Part shown: piece by piece, positions 25,146-32,543 of the stretch | Numbering within the stretch: the first letter of the stretch is position 1 | Layout of the letters: each line of letters opens with the position of its first letter | Source: Comamonadaceae bacterium | GTDB lineage: Bacteria; Pseudomonadota; Gammaproteobacteria; Burkholderiales; Burkholderiaceae_C | Length of the DNA: 64,000 bases | Reading direction: 5' to 3' | Assembly: GCA_013297875.1 (NCBI GenBank) | Contig: JAAFIW010000002.1 | Span: 344,715-408,714, forward strand | The notes under the pieces: generated by a model | The model's input: the letters and a program-made list of their open reading frames with translations, nothing else | The model's database searches: none | What the model was told of the DNA's origin: nothing | Made by a program: the position numbers and the translations under genes

Positions 25146-26120
25146 ATGTACAAGCCCAGCAAACTCCCCCCGGTTCTGCAAAACCTACCGTTGCCCATCA
25201 TTGGCTCGCCGCTGTTCATCATCAGCAACCCCAAGCTGGTGATCGAGCAATGCAAAGCGGGTGTGGTCGGTTCCATGCCCGCGCTGAACGCCCGCCCCGC
25301 CGCGCAGCTGGACGACTGGCTGGCCGAGATCACCGAAACACTGGCCGCGCACGACAAAGCAAACCCGAACAACAAGGCCGCGCCGTTCGCCATCAACCAG
25401 ATCGTGCACAAAAGCAATGACCGGCTGGAGCACGACATGCAGGTTTGTGAAAAGTACAAGGTGCCCATCGTCATCACCAGCCTGGGCGCGCGCGAAGACG
25501 TGAACAAAGCCGTGCAGGCCTGGGGCGGTGTGACCTTGCACGACGTGATCAGCAATGTGTTTGCCCGCAAAGCCATCGAAAAAGGCGCGAATGGCCTGAT
25601 TCCCGTGGCCGCCGGTGCCGGCGGCCACGCCAGCGTGAAAAGCCCGTTTGCCATGATTCAAGAAATCCGCGACTGGTTTGACGGCCCGGTGGCCCTGAGT
25701 GGCTCCATCGCCTCCGGAGGCGCGGTGCTGGCCGCCCAGGCCATGGGCGCAGACTTCGCCTACATCGGCTCGGCTTTCATCGCCACCCACGAAGCACGCG
25801 CGGTGGATGGCTACAAGCAGATGATCACCACCAGCAATTCAGACGACATCGTTTATTCCAACTTCTATACCGGCATCCACGGCAACTACCTCAAAGGCAG
25901 CATCAAAGCCGCCGGCATGGACCCCGACAACCTGCCGGAGAGCGACCCCAGCAAAATGAACTTTGCCACCGGTGAAGGTGCGAATGCCGCCAAAGCCTGG
26001 AAAGACATCTGGGGCTGCGGCCAGGGCATTGGTGCGATCAAGGAAGTCACCAGCGCAGCGGAATTGGTGGCGCGGTTTCGGCGGGAGTATGAAGAGGCCA
26101 AGGCCCGCTTGTTGGGGTGA
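25146..26120 (+). CDS. Nitronate monooxygenase-like FMN enzyme
   Basis: A 324-residue TIM-barrel flavoenzyme. LPLPIIGSPLFIISNPKLVIEQCKAGVVGSMPALNAR is the N-terminal signature of the nitronate monooxygenase (2-nitropropane dioxygenase) family, and GLIPVAAGAGGHASVKSPFAM with the catalytic-type histidine and GSIASGGAVLAAQAMGADFAYIGSAFIAT (FMN phosphate site) follow. The start MYKPSKLPPV at 25146 matches the family; the frame is open 16 residues further upstream into the repeat. Members also act as enoyl-reductase-like FMN proteins, so the substrate is open. Position after the acyl-CoA dehydrogenase suggests co-transcription. Confidence 0.87.
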   Translation: MYKPSKLPPVLQNLPLPIIGSPLFIISNPKLVIEQCKAGVVGSMPALNARPAAQLDDWLAEITETLAAHDKANPNNKAAPFAINQIVHKSNDRLEHDMQVCEKYKVPIVITSLGAREDVNKAVQAWGGVTLHDVISNVFARKAIEKGANGLIPVAAGAGGHASVKSPFAMIQEIRDWFDGPVALSGSIASGGAVLAAQAMGADFAYIGSAFIATHEARAVDGYKQMITTSNSDDIVYSNFYTGIHGNYLKGSIKAAGMDPDNLPESDPSKMNFATGEGANAAKAWKDIWGCGQGIGAIKEVTSAAELVARFRREYEEAKARLLG

Positions 26121-26194
26121 GGCGGCGGTTGGCTTGCCGCGAGTGCCTACACCTGCTTTTTGGGTCATTTTCTGCCGTTTCGATGCCAAATCAG

Positions 26195-26240
26195 CTTGCC
26201 GCCCAAGCCAATCCTGCTCAAGCAGCTATCAATTCAGAAG
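26195..26240 (-). repeat. Dispersed element copy 8 (core 26215-26228)
   Basis: Perfect core TGCTCAAGCAGCTA with GCCCAAGCCAATCC on its left; it lies in the gap between the convergent nitronate monooxygenase and cysC genes. Confidence 0.88.
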
Positions 26241-26246
26241 CAAAAC

Positions 26247-26873
26247 TCAATCGAAATCCGCCATGCGGGCATGCAACAACACCTGTTGTGCACATTGCCC
26301 CGCATCCAGCTGCGTGGTGTCCAGCCACAACTCGGCATCGGTCGGTTTTTCATATGGCGCGTCCAGACCTGAGAGCTGGCTGATCTGGCCTTGGGCATAG
26401 CGGGCGTACAGACCTTTGGGGTCGCGTTGCTGGGCCACGGCAATCGGCGTGTCCACAAAAACTTCCACGAACTGCCCAGGGGCAAACAGGTCGCGTGCCG
26501 CCAGGCGTGACTGGGCGTAGGGGGAGATGCTGGTGACCAGCACGATCAGGCCTGCGTCCAGCATCAGCCGGGCGCATTCAGCCAAGCGGCGCACGTTTTC
26601 CTGGCGGTCTTTTGCAGTGAAACCCAGGTCGCGGTTCAGGCCGGTTCTGGCGATGTCCGCGTCCAGCACGTAGGTGTGTTTGCCCTGGGCGTGCAGGGCT
26701 TGTTCGACCAAGGCGGCAATGGTCGATTTGCCAGCACCAGAGACACCCGTGAACCAGATGACCCGCGGGGTTTGGGCTTTTTGTGCTGCCCGTTGCGAGC
26801 CCGTCAGCAAAGTCAGCGCTCCAACATCACCGGTTGGCTCAACCAGGTTTGCATCGGTGCCAGGCTGAGCCAT
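26247..26873 (-). CDS. cysC: Adenylyl-sulfate kinase
   Basis: A 208-residue protein (187 if TTG 26810 is used). P-loop GVSGAGKSTIAALVEQAL, YVLDADIARTGLNRDLGF (usually DGDNVR in CysC), and the FVDTPIAVAQQRDPKGLYARYAQGQI lid region identify APS kinase. It phosphorylates adenosine 5'-phosphosulfate to PAPS. The ATG at 26873 lies 60 bases inside the end of the tolC-like gene; TTG 26810, preceded by GGAG, would remove the overlap. In the neighbourhood of a type I secretion system this kinase could serve sulfation rather than cysteine synthesis; no other cys genes are near. Confidence 0.85.
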   Translation of the reverse strand: MAQPGTDANLVEPTGDVGALTLLTGSQRAAQKAQTPRVIWFTGVSGAGKSTIAALVEQALHAQGKHTYVLDADIARTGLNRDLGFTAKDRQENVRRLAECARLMLDAGLIVLVTSISPYAQSRLAARDLFAPGQFVEVFVDTPIAVAQQRDPKGLYARYAQGQISQLSGLDAPYEKPTDAELWLDTTQLDAGQCAQQVLLHARMADFD

Positions 26874-28267
26874 TGCGCGTCGCCAGCCAGGGCGTTCAGG
26901 CGCAGTTGGGCCAGTAGCAGCGACAGGCGGGTGGTGCGCTGCTCCAGCAGGGCGGTTTGCAGCTGGGCCTGGGCGTCCAGCACGTCCAGCGCCGACTGTT
27001 GGCCACGGGCCTGGCCCTGGCGGGCCGCAGTGACGGCCTGCTGGCTGGCTGACACCACCACTTGGTGGGCCTGCAGGCGCTGGCTGGCTTGGGTGAGCAG
27101 TTGGTGGGCGGTGTCGATTTGCAGATCCAGGTCGCGCTGGGTGCCTTCGAGCAGGGCCTGGGCCCGCTCCAGTTGGGCCACGGCCTGGGCGGTGCCGGCG
27201 CTGCTGCGCCCGCCGTCGTACAGGGGCACGGCCAGTTGCACGCCAATGCTGTTGTTGATGTAGCGGTTGTTCAGTGAGGTGAAGGTGTCGCTCACGGTGC
27301 GGCTGCGCCCGGCCAGCAGGTCAACCGTGGGGTACTTGCCGGCTTCGGCGCGGTCAATGGCCTCGCGCGCAGCCGCAATGGCGGCCTGGGCGGCTTGCAC
27401 CTCGGGCGACTGGGCGCGTGCGCGCTGCTGCCAGTCGGCCAGCGCGCCCGGTCCGTCGGCAGGCCACGCAAAGCCCTCATCAGGCAGCGACACCAGTTTT
27501 GCGGCCGGTTGGCCGATCAGCTTGTCCAGCTGGGCCAGGGCTTCGCTGCGTTTCAGGCGTGCCTGCATCACCCGCAACTGGCCCTGGGCCGCCTTGGCCT
27601 GGCGCTCCTGCACCAGGCTGGCGCTACCCAGCCCTAAGGGCAGGGCGCGTTGCGCGGCCACCACCAGGCTGTCCAGCGCCTGCTGCTGGCTTTGCTGGGC
27701 CTGCCACTCGGCATCGGTGCGCAGCGCCTCCAGGTACACGCTGGCCACGTCCAGGCTGAGCCGGTTGCGCTCGCCGCCCAGCACGGCTTCCTGGCGCGTG
27801 ACCTCGGCCCCAGCCTGGCGCACGATGGCGCTGGCCTCCGGTCGGTACAGCGGCTGGCGCAGGGTGAGGCTGGTGCTGGACGAGACGTAGTCTTGTTGGC
27901 GGCCTGCGGTGGGGTACAGCATGTTGAAGGTGCGGTTCAGGTTGAAGCCGATGCTGGGCCGCAGGCCCGCACGGGCTTGCTCCAGCGCCTGACTTTCGGC
28001 GCGAAACGTGGCTTTTGCGACCTGGTAGCGGGCTTCGTACTCGGTGGCCAGAACCAGAGCAGCCGCGGGGGTGAGTGCGGCTGCGGGGGCCGGCGCGGGG
28101 GTGGTGGCACGACTGGCAGGGGACAGGGTCGTGCTTTGGGCCAGCAGGAGGGGCGGATCGGCGGCGAAGCTGGGATGAATGGTTGCGAGGGCTGCCAGGG
28201 CCATCACCATGGCTTTGCCGAGCGTGCTTGGGTGAAAGCCCATATCAGCCAGTAAAAACGTCTTCAT
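26813..28267 (-). CDS. TolC-family outer membrane efflux protein of the type I secretion system
   Basis: A 484-residue protein with signal peptide (MKTFLLADMGFHPSTLGKAMVMALAALATIHPSFAA) and a ~50-residue Ala-rich linker (APAPAAALTPAAALV) before the TolC repeat. IGVQLAVPLYDGGRSSAGTAQA is the typical second-repeat motif of the family. Start ATG 28267 is two bases after the HlyD stop; a TTG at 28273 is the alternative. Forms the outer-membrane duct with the HlyD adaptor and ABC exporter encoded just upstream. Confidence 0.88.
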   Translation of the reverse strand: MKTFLLADMGFHPSTLGKAMVMALAALATIHPSFAADPPLLLAQSTTLSPASRATTPAPAPAAALTPAAALVLATEYEARYQVAKATFRAESQALEQARAGLRPSIGFNLNRTFNMLYPTAGRQQDYVSSSTSLTLRQPLYRPEASAIVRQAGAEVTRQEAVLGGERNRLSLDVASVYLEALRTDAEWQAQQSQQQALDSLVVAAQRALPLGLGSASLVQERQAKAAQGQLRVMQARLKRSEALAQLDKLIGQPAAKLVSLPDEGFAWPADGPGALADWQQRARAQSPEVQAAQAAIAAAREAIDRAEAGKYPTVDLLAGRSRTVSDTFTSLNNRYINNSIGVQLAVPLYDGGRSSAGTAQAVAQLERAQALLEGTQRDLDLQIDTAHQLLTQASQRLQAHQVVVSASQQAVTAARQGQARGQQSALDVLDAQAQLQTALLEQRTTRLSLLLAQLRLNALAGDAQWLSLAPMQTWLSQPVMLER

Positions 28268-28269
28268 CT

Positions 28270-29607
28270 TCAACTTTCTTTCAACGATTCAGAAAAGCGC
28301 TTGAGCAGCGGGCGCATCAAATAGTTAAGCAGGCTGCGCTCACCGGTTTTGACCACCACGTCGGCCGGCATGCCGGGCTGTAGCTCGCGCCCGGCCAGGC
28401 GTTTGAGGCCATCGGGCGTTACTTCCACACGGGCCAGGTAATACGCCGTGCGGGTGTTGGGGTCTACCAAGCTGCCGGCCGAGATGGTGACCACTTTGCC
28501 TTGCAGCACCAGTTGGGGCAGGTTCACAAACGCATGCAGGTTGATGTCGGCAGGCAGGCCAGGGCGAATGCGGTCAATCAGGTGGGGGGCGATTTGTGCC
28601 TCCAGCACCAAACGGGCCTCGTCGGGCACGATTTCCATCAGCCGGGCACCGGGGGCCACTACGCTGCCCACGTTTGCACCTTGCAGGCCTACCACCGAGC
28701 CGGCCAGCGGCGCGCGAATGACGGTGCGATCCTGGCCCTCGGTGGCCCCTTTCAGGCGCTCGCCCTGGGCACCGGCTTCGCGTCGCACGTCGCCCAGCTG
28801 GGTTTCCACTTCTTTGCGCAACTCTTGGCGGCGCTGCTGCTGGCGGGCCCGCACCTCGGCCACGCTTTCCTGCAAGCGGGCCTGGTTGCCCTGCATGTCG
28901 GCCAGGCTCGCGCGGACGTCTGCGGCCTGGCGCTCCAGCTCGGTCTGGCGGGTTCGCGGCGTGAAGCCATCAGCCACCATCTGGCGCACGCCCACCAGCT
29001 CTTGCTCGACCAAAGCCAGTTGCTGCTGCCGTGCCACGATGGACTGGCGCTGGCCGGCGGCGCTCGCTTCCAGCGCAGCCAGCTGCTGGTTCAGCACGGC
29101 CATGTCTTGCCCCAGGCTGCGCTGGCGGGTGGCAAACAACTGCTCTTGCAGCGCCATTTGCTGCTGGGCCAGCGGCTGGTCTTTCATGGCCAGCAGCTCG
29201 GGCGGAAAGCTCACGCGGTCTGCGCCAGTTTGTTCGGCAGACAGGCGCGCTTGCAGGGCGCGCAGTGAAATCCACTGAATGCGCACCTCGTCCATGCCTG
29301 CGCGGGTGTTCACATCGGCCAGGCGCAGCAGCACGTCGCCTTTGGCCACACGCTGGCCTTCGGAAACCGCCACCTCGGCCACCACGCCGCCGGTGGGGTG
29401 GGCGATCTGGGTGCTGCGGGTCTCGACCACGATGGTGGCCGGGGCCGGTATGCCCTCGTCCAGCGGCACAAACACCGCCCAGAGCAAAAAGCCGCCAAAC
29501 CCCAGCAGCAAGATGAACGCACCCCAGCGGATTGCGCGGGCCACGTCGGTGGGCACGGGCAGCGCGCCGGTTGCGGTGTCAGCGGTGTTGAGTTGAAGGC
29601 CGCTCAT
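28270..29607 (-). CDS. HlyD-family type I secretion periplasmic adaptor
   Basis: A 445-residue membrane fusion protein. A short cytoplasmic N-terminus is followed by one membrane helix (GAFILLLGFGGFLLWAVFVPLD), then a biotinyl-lipoyl-like half (GGVVAEVAVSEGQRVAKGDVLLRL), a long Gln/Ala/Arg-rich coiled coil to about residue 290, and the second lipoyl half with the C-terminal PF13437-like stretch (AGMPADVVVKTGERSLLNYLMRPLLKRF). This is the HlyD/PrtE/LipC type. ATG at 29607 overlaps the TGA of the ABC gene (ATGA). Confidence 0.92.
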   Translation of the reverse strand: MSGLQLNTADTATGALPVPTDVARAIRWGAFILLLGFGGFLLWAVFVPLDEGIPAPATIVVETRSTQIAHPTGGVVAEVAVSEGQRVAKGDVLLRLADVNTRAGMDEVRIQWISLRALQARLSAEQTGADRVSFPPELLAMKDQPLAQQQMALQEQLFATRQRSLGQDMAVLNQQLAALEASAAGQRQSIVARQQQLALVEQELVGVRQMVADGFTPRTRQTELERQAADVRASLADMQGNQARLQESVAEVRARQQQRRQELRKEVETQLGDVRREAGAQGERLKGATEGQDRTVIRAPLAGSVVGLQGANVGSVVAPGARLMEIVPDEARLVLEAQIAPHLIDRIRPGLPADINLHAFVNLPQLVLQGKVVTISAGSLVDPNTRTAYYLARVEVTPDGLKRLAGRELQPGMPADVVVKTGERSLLNYLMRPLLKRFSESLKES

Positions 29608-31319
29608 GCTGCACCCCCTGTTGCTGGGGCTGCCGCGGCACCAGGCGCCAGTTGCACCGGCCCCTGGCTGCGCAATTGCATGATTTGCTCACGCGGGCCG
29701 TAAGCGGCCACCGTGCCTTCGTTGAGTACCAATATCTTGTCGGCAATGCCCAGAATGGACAGCTTGTGCGCAATCACCACCACGGTTTTTCCTTTGGCTT
29801 TGAAGGCTTGTAGCGCGCGAATCAGCGCGGCTTCACCGGCGTCGTCCAGGCTGGCGTTGGGCTCGTCGAGCACCAGGAGGGCGGGCTCGCCATACAAAGC
29901 ACGGGCCAGGGCCAGGCGCTGGCGCTGGCCGCCCGAGAGGGCGCTGCCGCCCACGCCAATACGCGTTTCGTAGCCATGTGGAAGCCGCAAAATCATGTCG
30001 TGCACATCGGCAGACTGCGCCGCCTGCACGATGGCTGGTGCGTTTAGCGTGCCAAAGCGGGCAATGTTTTCAGCCACCGTGCCGTCAAACAAAGAAACGT
30101 CTTGCGGCAGATAGCCCAGGTGCGGGCCCAGCTCGTTTTTGTTCCAGGCAAATATGTCGGCACTGTCCAGCCGCACGCTGCCGCCAGCTGCGGGCCACAC
30201 GCCCACCAGCACCCGCGCCAGGGTGGACTTGCCCGATGCGCTGGCACCCACCACACCCAGAATTTCACCCGGATCCACCGCAAAGCTCACGCCGCGCAGC
30301 ACCAGACTGGGCCTGCCCGGTGGCGCGGCCAGCAGGCCTTCCACTTTCAGAAAGCCCTTGGGTTTGGGCAGCGACAGCGTGTCCAGCGGTGCCGGGTTGG
30401 CCGCCAGCAGTTTGTTCAGCCGCCCCCACGATTCGCGTGCAGCCACTACCTGTTTGAACGAGCCCACGAGCTGGTCAATCGGCCCGAGTGCTTTGCCCAT
30501 CAGGATGGACGCTGCAATCATGGTGCCGGGTGTGGCCGTGCCTTCAATCACCAGGTAGGCCCCCGCGCCCAGAATGACTGACTGCATGCCGATGCGAAAG
30601 TTTTTACTTAATGACTGCAAAGAGGCCGCGCGGTCAGAAGCCTGCGACTGGTTGCCCATCATCTGGTGATGCATGCGGTACCAGTGGGCGCGGATATTGC
30701 TCAGCATGCCCATGGCCGTCATCACCTCAACGTTGCGCAGCTGATTGGCGGCAAAGTTGTTGGCCTGGCTGCCGGCGGCCTGCGCGCGCGAGAGCACGGG
30801 CTCCGTCAGGCGCGAAGAGATGAATCCCAGCGTGATCGACACCACCAGTCCGAACACCGCCACCCAGCCCAGCACCGGGTGCAGCAGAAAACAGGCCGCC
30901 AGGTAAATCGGTGCCCAGGGCAGATCAAAGTACGCGGCGGCAGGGCCGGTCAAAAACTGGCGCACCTGTGTGAAATCGGTCAGCGCCTGCACCGGGTTGC
31001 CACCCCCGTCGCGCAGCAGCTGATTGAAATTCGCCCCAAAAATGCGTTGGTTCAGGTTGTGATCGAGCTGGTTGCCCAACCGCACCAGAATGCGACTGCG
31101 CACGGCTTCCAGCAAGGCCAGCAGCAAAATCAGCCCCATGGCAATGCCGCTGATGGCCCACAGAGTACCCAGGTTGCGGCTGGCCAGCACCCGGTCATAC
31201 AGCTGCAACATGTACAGCGAGGGCACCAGGCCTAGCAGGTTGATCACCAATGAAAACGCGGCCAGCGCGATGAAGGCCCACCGGTAGGCAGAAAGCGCCT
31301 TACCCAACTCAGATTGCAT
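29604..31319 (-). CDS. Type I secretion ABC exporter (PrtD/HlyB type, no peptidase domain)
   Basis: A 571-residue fused permease-ATPase. Start at ATG 31319 (MQSELGKALSAYRWAFIALAA); the open frame to 31412 overlaps a dispersed element and is not used. The membrane half starts directly with the first helices, so there is no C39 protease domain as in bacteriocin exporters. The ATPase half has Walker A GASASGKSTLARVLVG, signature LSGGQRQRLALARAL, Walker B LLVLDEPNAS and a switch histidine in VIAHK. Such PrtD/HasD/LipB-type exporters move RTX-type proteins with C-terminal signals. No RTX substrate gene was found in the window. Confidence 0.93.
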   Translation of the reverse strand: MQSELGKALSAYRWAFIALAAFSLVINLLGLVPSLYMLQLYDRVLASRNLGTLWAISGIAMGLILLLALLEAVRSRILVRLGNQLDHNLNQRIFGANFNQLLRDGGGNPVQALTDFTQVRQFLTGPAAAYFDLPWAPIYLAACFLLHPVLGWVAVFGLVVSITLGFISSRLTEPVLSRAQAAGSQANNFAANQLRNVEVMTAMGMLSNIRAHWYRMHHQMMGNQSQASDRAASLQSLSKNFRIGMQSVILGAGAYLVIEGTATPGTMIAASILMGKALGPIDQLVGSFKQVVAARESWGRLNKLLAANPAPLDTLSLPKPKGFLKVEGLLAAPPGRPSLVLRGVSFAVDPGEILGVVGASASGKSTLARVLVGVWPAAGGSVRLDSADIFAWNKNELGPHLGYLPQDVSLFDGTVAENIARFGTLNAPAIVQAAQSADVHDMILRLPHGYETRIGVGGSALSGGQRQRLALARALYGEPALLVLDEPNASLDDAGEAALIRALQAFKAKGKTVVVIAHKLSILGIADKILVLNEGTVAAYGPREQIMQLRSQGPVQLAPGAAAAPATGGAA

Positions 31320-31351
31320 GCGAAAAACCCACGAAATGTTGAAAACTTGAA

Positions 31352-31395
31352 TGCTATTTATTTTATAGCTGCTTGTGCGCTCTGAATGTGCACAT
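31352..31395 (+). repeat. Dispersed element copy 9 (core TAGCTGCTTGTGCG, 31366-31379)
   Basis: Core with two changes near its 3' end, preceded by ATGCTATTTATTTTA. It lies in the promoter region between the divergent ABC exporter and LysR genes. Confidence 0.75.
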
Positions 31396-31396
31396 G
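31383..31396. promoter_or_regulatory. TGAATGTGCACATG, first copy of a 14-mer shared with the fds promoter
   Basis: The same 14 bases recur at 32463-32476 in front of fdsGB. Both copies flank the LysR gene, so this is a candidate site for that regulator. GTGCAC in the middle is self-complementary. Confidence 0.5.
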
Positions 31397-31493
31397 ATCC
31401 CAATTGGAGCATTATTGTGTGACCTGACCGGCTCGCCGTCCAAACGAGTCACCCATCAACGCCGCGCCGTCCCGCGTAAGGGCCTGAAATTTC

Positions 31494-32432
31494 ATGAACC
31501 TGCTGGCTTCTCTTCGCTACCTGGTCGCACTCAGCGAGCACCGCCACTTTGCCCGCGCGGCCGACGCCTGCCACATCACGCAGCCAGCATTGTCCAATGC
31601 CATGCGGGCGCTGGAGGAAGAGTTTGGCGTGCCCATCGTCAAGCGCAGCCGCACCTATGCGGGCCTCACGCCGGAGGGCCTGCAGGTGCTGGCCACCGCG
31701 CAGCGCATGCTGCATGAGCAAAAACTGTTGCAGCAAGAGCTGGGCAGCCAGTTGCAGCAGCCGGTGGGCAGCTTGCGCATTGGCGTGGTTCCCACGGCGG
31801 TGCCGGTGGCGGCGCGCTTTGCGGCCATGCTGCAGGCGCGGCACAGCGGCATCGTGCCGGCCGTGCTGTCCATGAGCTCGCAGGAACTGGAAACCGGGCT
31901 TGAAAACCTGTCCATCGACCTGGCCTTGGGCTACACCAGCCGCATGAGCCCGGCCAGCCGCCTGGTGCCGCTGGCCCAGTACACCGAGCACTATTTTTTG
32001 CTACGCCGCGCCGCCAAACCCCATGCCGACCAGTTGCAGTTTGGCCCCAAGCTGCGCTGGGCCCAGGCCGCCAAACTGCCCCTGTGCCTGCTCACGCCGG
32101 ATATGCACAACCGCACGATTGTGGATGCCGCCTTTGCCCAGGCGGGCACGCCAGTGCAGCCGGCAATGGAGACCAACTCCATCTTGACCATGGCGCTCAG
32201 CGTGGTCGCGGGTGAGGTGTGTAGCGTGCTGCCTGGCGCGCTGGTGGGTGCGGTGCGCGGTTACCGCGAGCTGCAGGCGCTGCCCCTGGTGGCACCCGAT
32301 GTGCGTACGCCCATTGGCTTCATGTCGCATCAGACCGTACAAGCCTCGCGCACCCTGCAAGCCGCGCTGGCGCTTGCGCAAGACGGTGCCTGGCTGCGGC
32401 ATGCGGGGGCGCACAGCGGTTTGCTGGTGTAG
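31494..32432 (+). CDS. LysR-family regulator, probable formate dehydrogenase regulator
   Basis: A 312-residue LTTR with the HTH MNLLASLRYLVALSEHRHFARAADACHITQPALSNAMRALEEEFG and a substrate-binding half (LRIGVVPTAVPVAARFAAMLQARHSG). It lies 111 bases upstream of fdsGB on the same strand and divergent from a type I secretion operon. In Cupriavidus a LysR-type regulator (FdsR) sits next to the fds operon and responds to formate, so this gene is probably its counterpart. The 14-mer TGAATGTGCACATG occurs upstream of this gene and of fdsGB. Specificity for formate is inferred from position. Confidence 0.85.
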   Translation: MNLLASLRYLVALSEHRHFARAADACHITQPALSNAMRALEEEFGVPIVKRSRTYAGLTPEGLQVLATAQRMLHEQKLLQQELGSQLQQPVGSLRIGVVPTAVPVAARFAAMLQARHSGIVPAVLSMSSQELETGLENLSIDLALGYTSRMSPASRLVPLAQYTEHYFLLRRAAKPHADQLQFGPKLRWAQAAKLPLCLLTPDMHNRTIVDAAFAQAGTPVQPAMETNSILTMALSVVAGEVCSVLPGALVGAVRGYRELQALPLVAPDVRTPIGFMSHQTVQASRTLQAALALAQDGAWLRHAGAHSGLLV

Positions 32433-32449
32433 TTTTCCCTGCGGGTTGC

Positions 32450-32476
32450 CACATTCAATCGTTGAATGTGCACATG
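32450..32476. promoter_or_regulatory. Inverted repeat and second TGAATGTGCACATG in the fds promoter
   Basis: CACATTCAA (32450-32458) and TTGAATGTG (32462-32470) are perfect 9-base arms around TCG, giving a T-N11-A LysR box; the 14-mer TGAATGTGCACATG (32463-32476) overlaps its right arm. About 70-95 bases before the fdsGB start. Confidence 0.6.
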
Positions 32477-32543
32477 TGGAAAATCCATTTGAGACATCTG
32501 CCTGCTGCGGGGAAACTGCCCGACTACCCAGCCTGCTTGCGCC

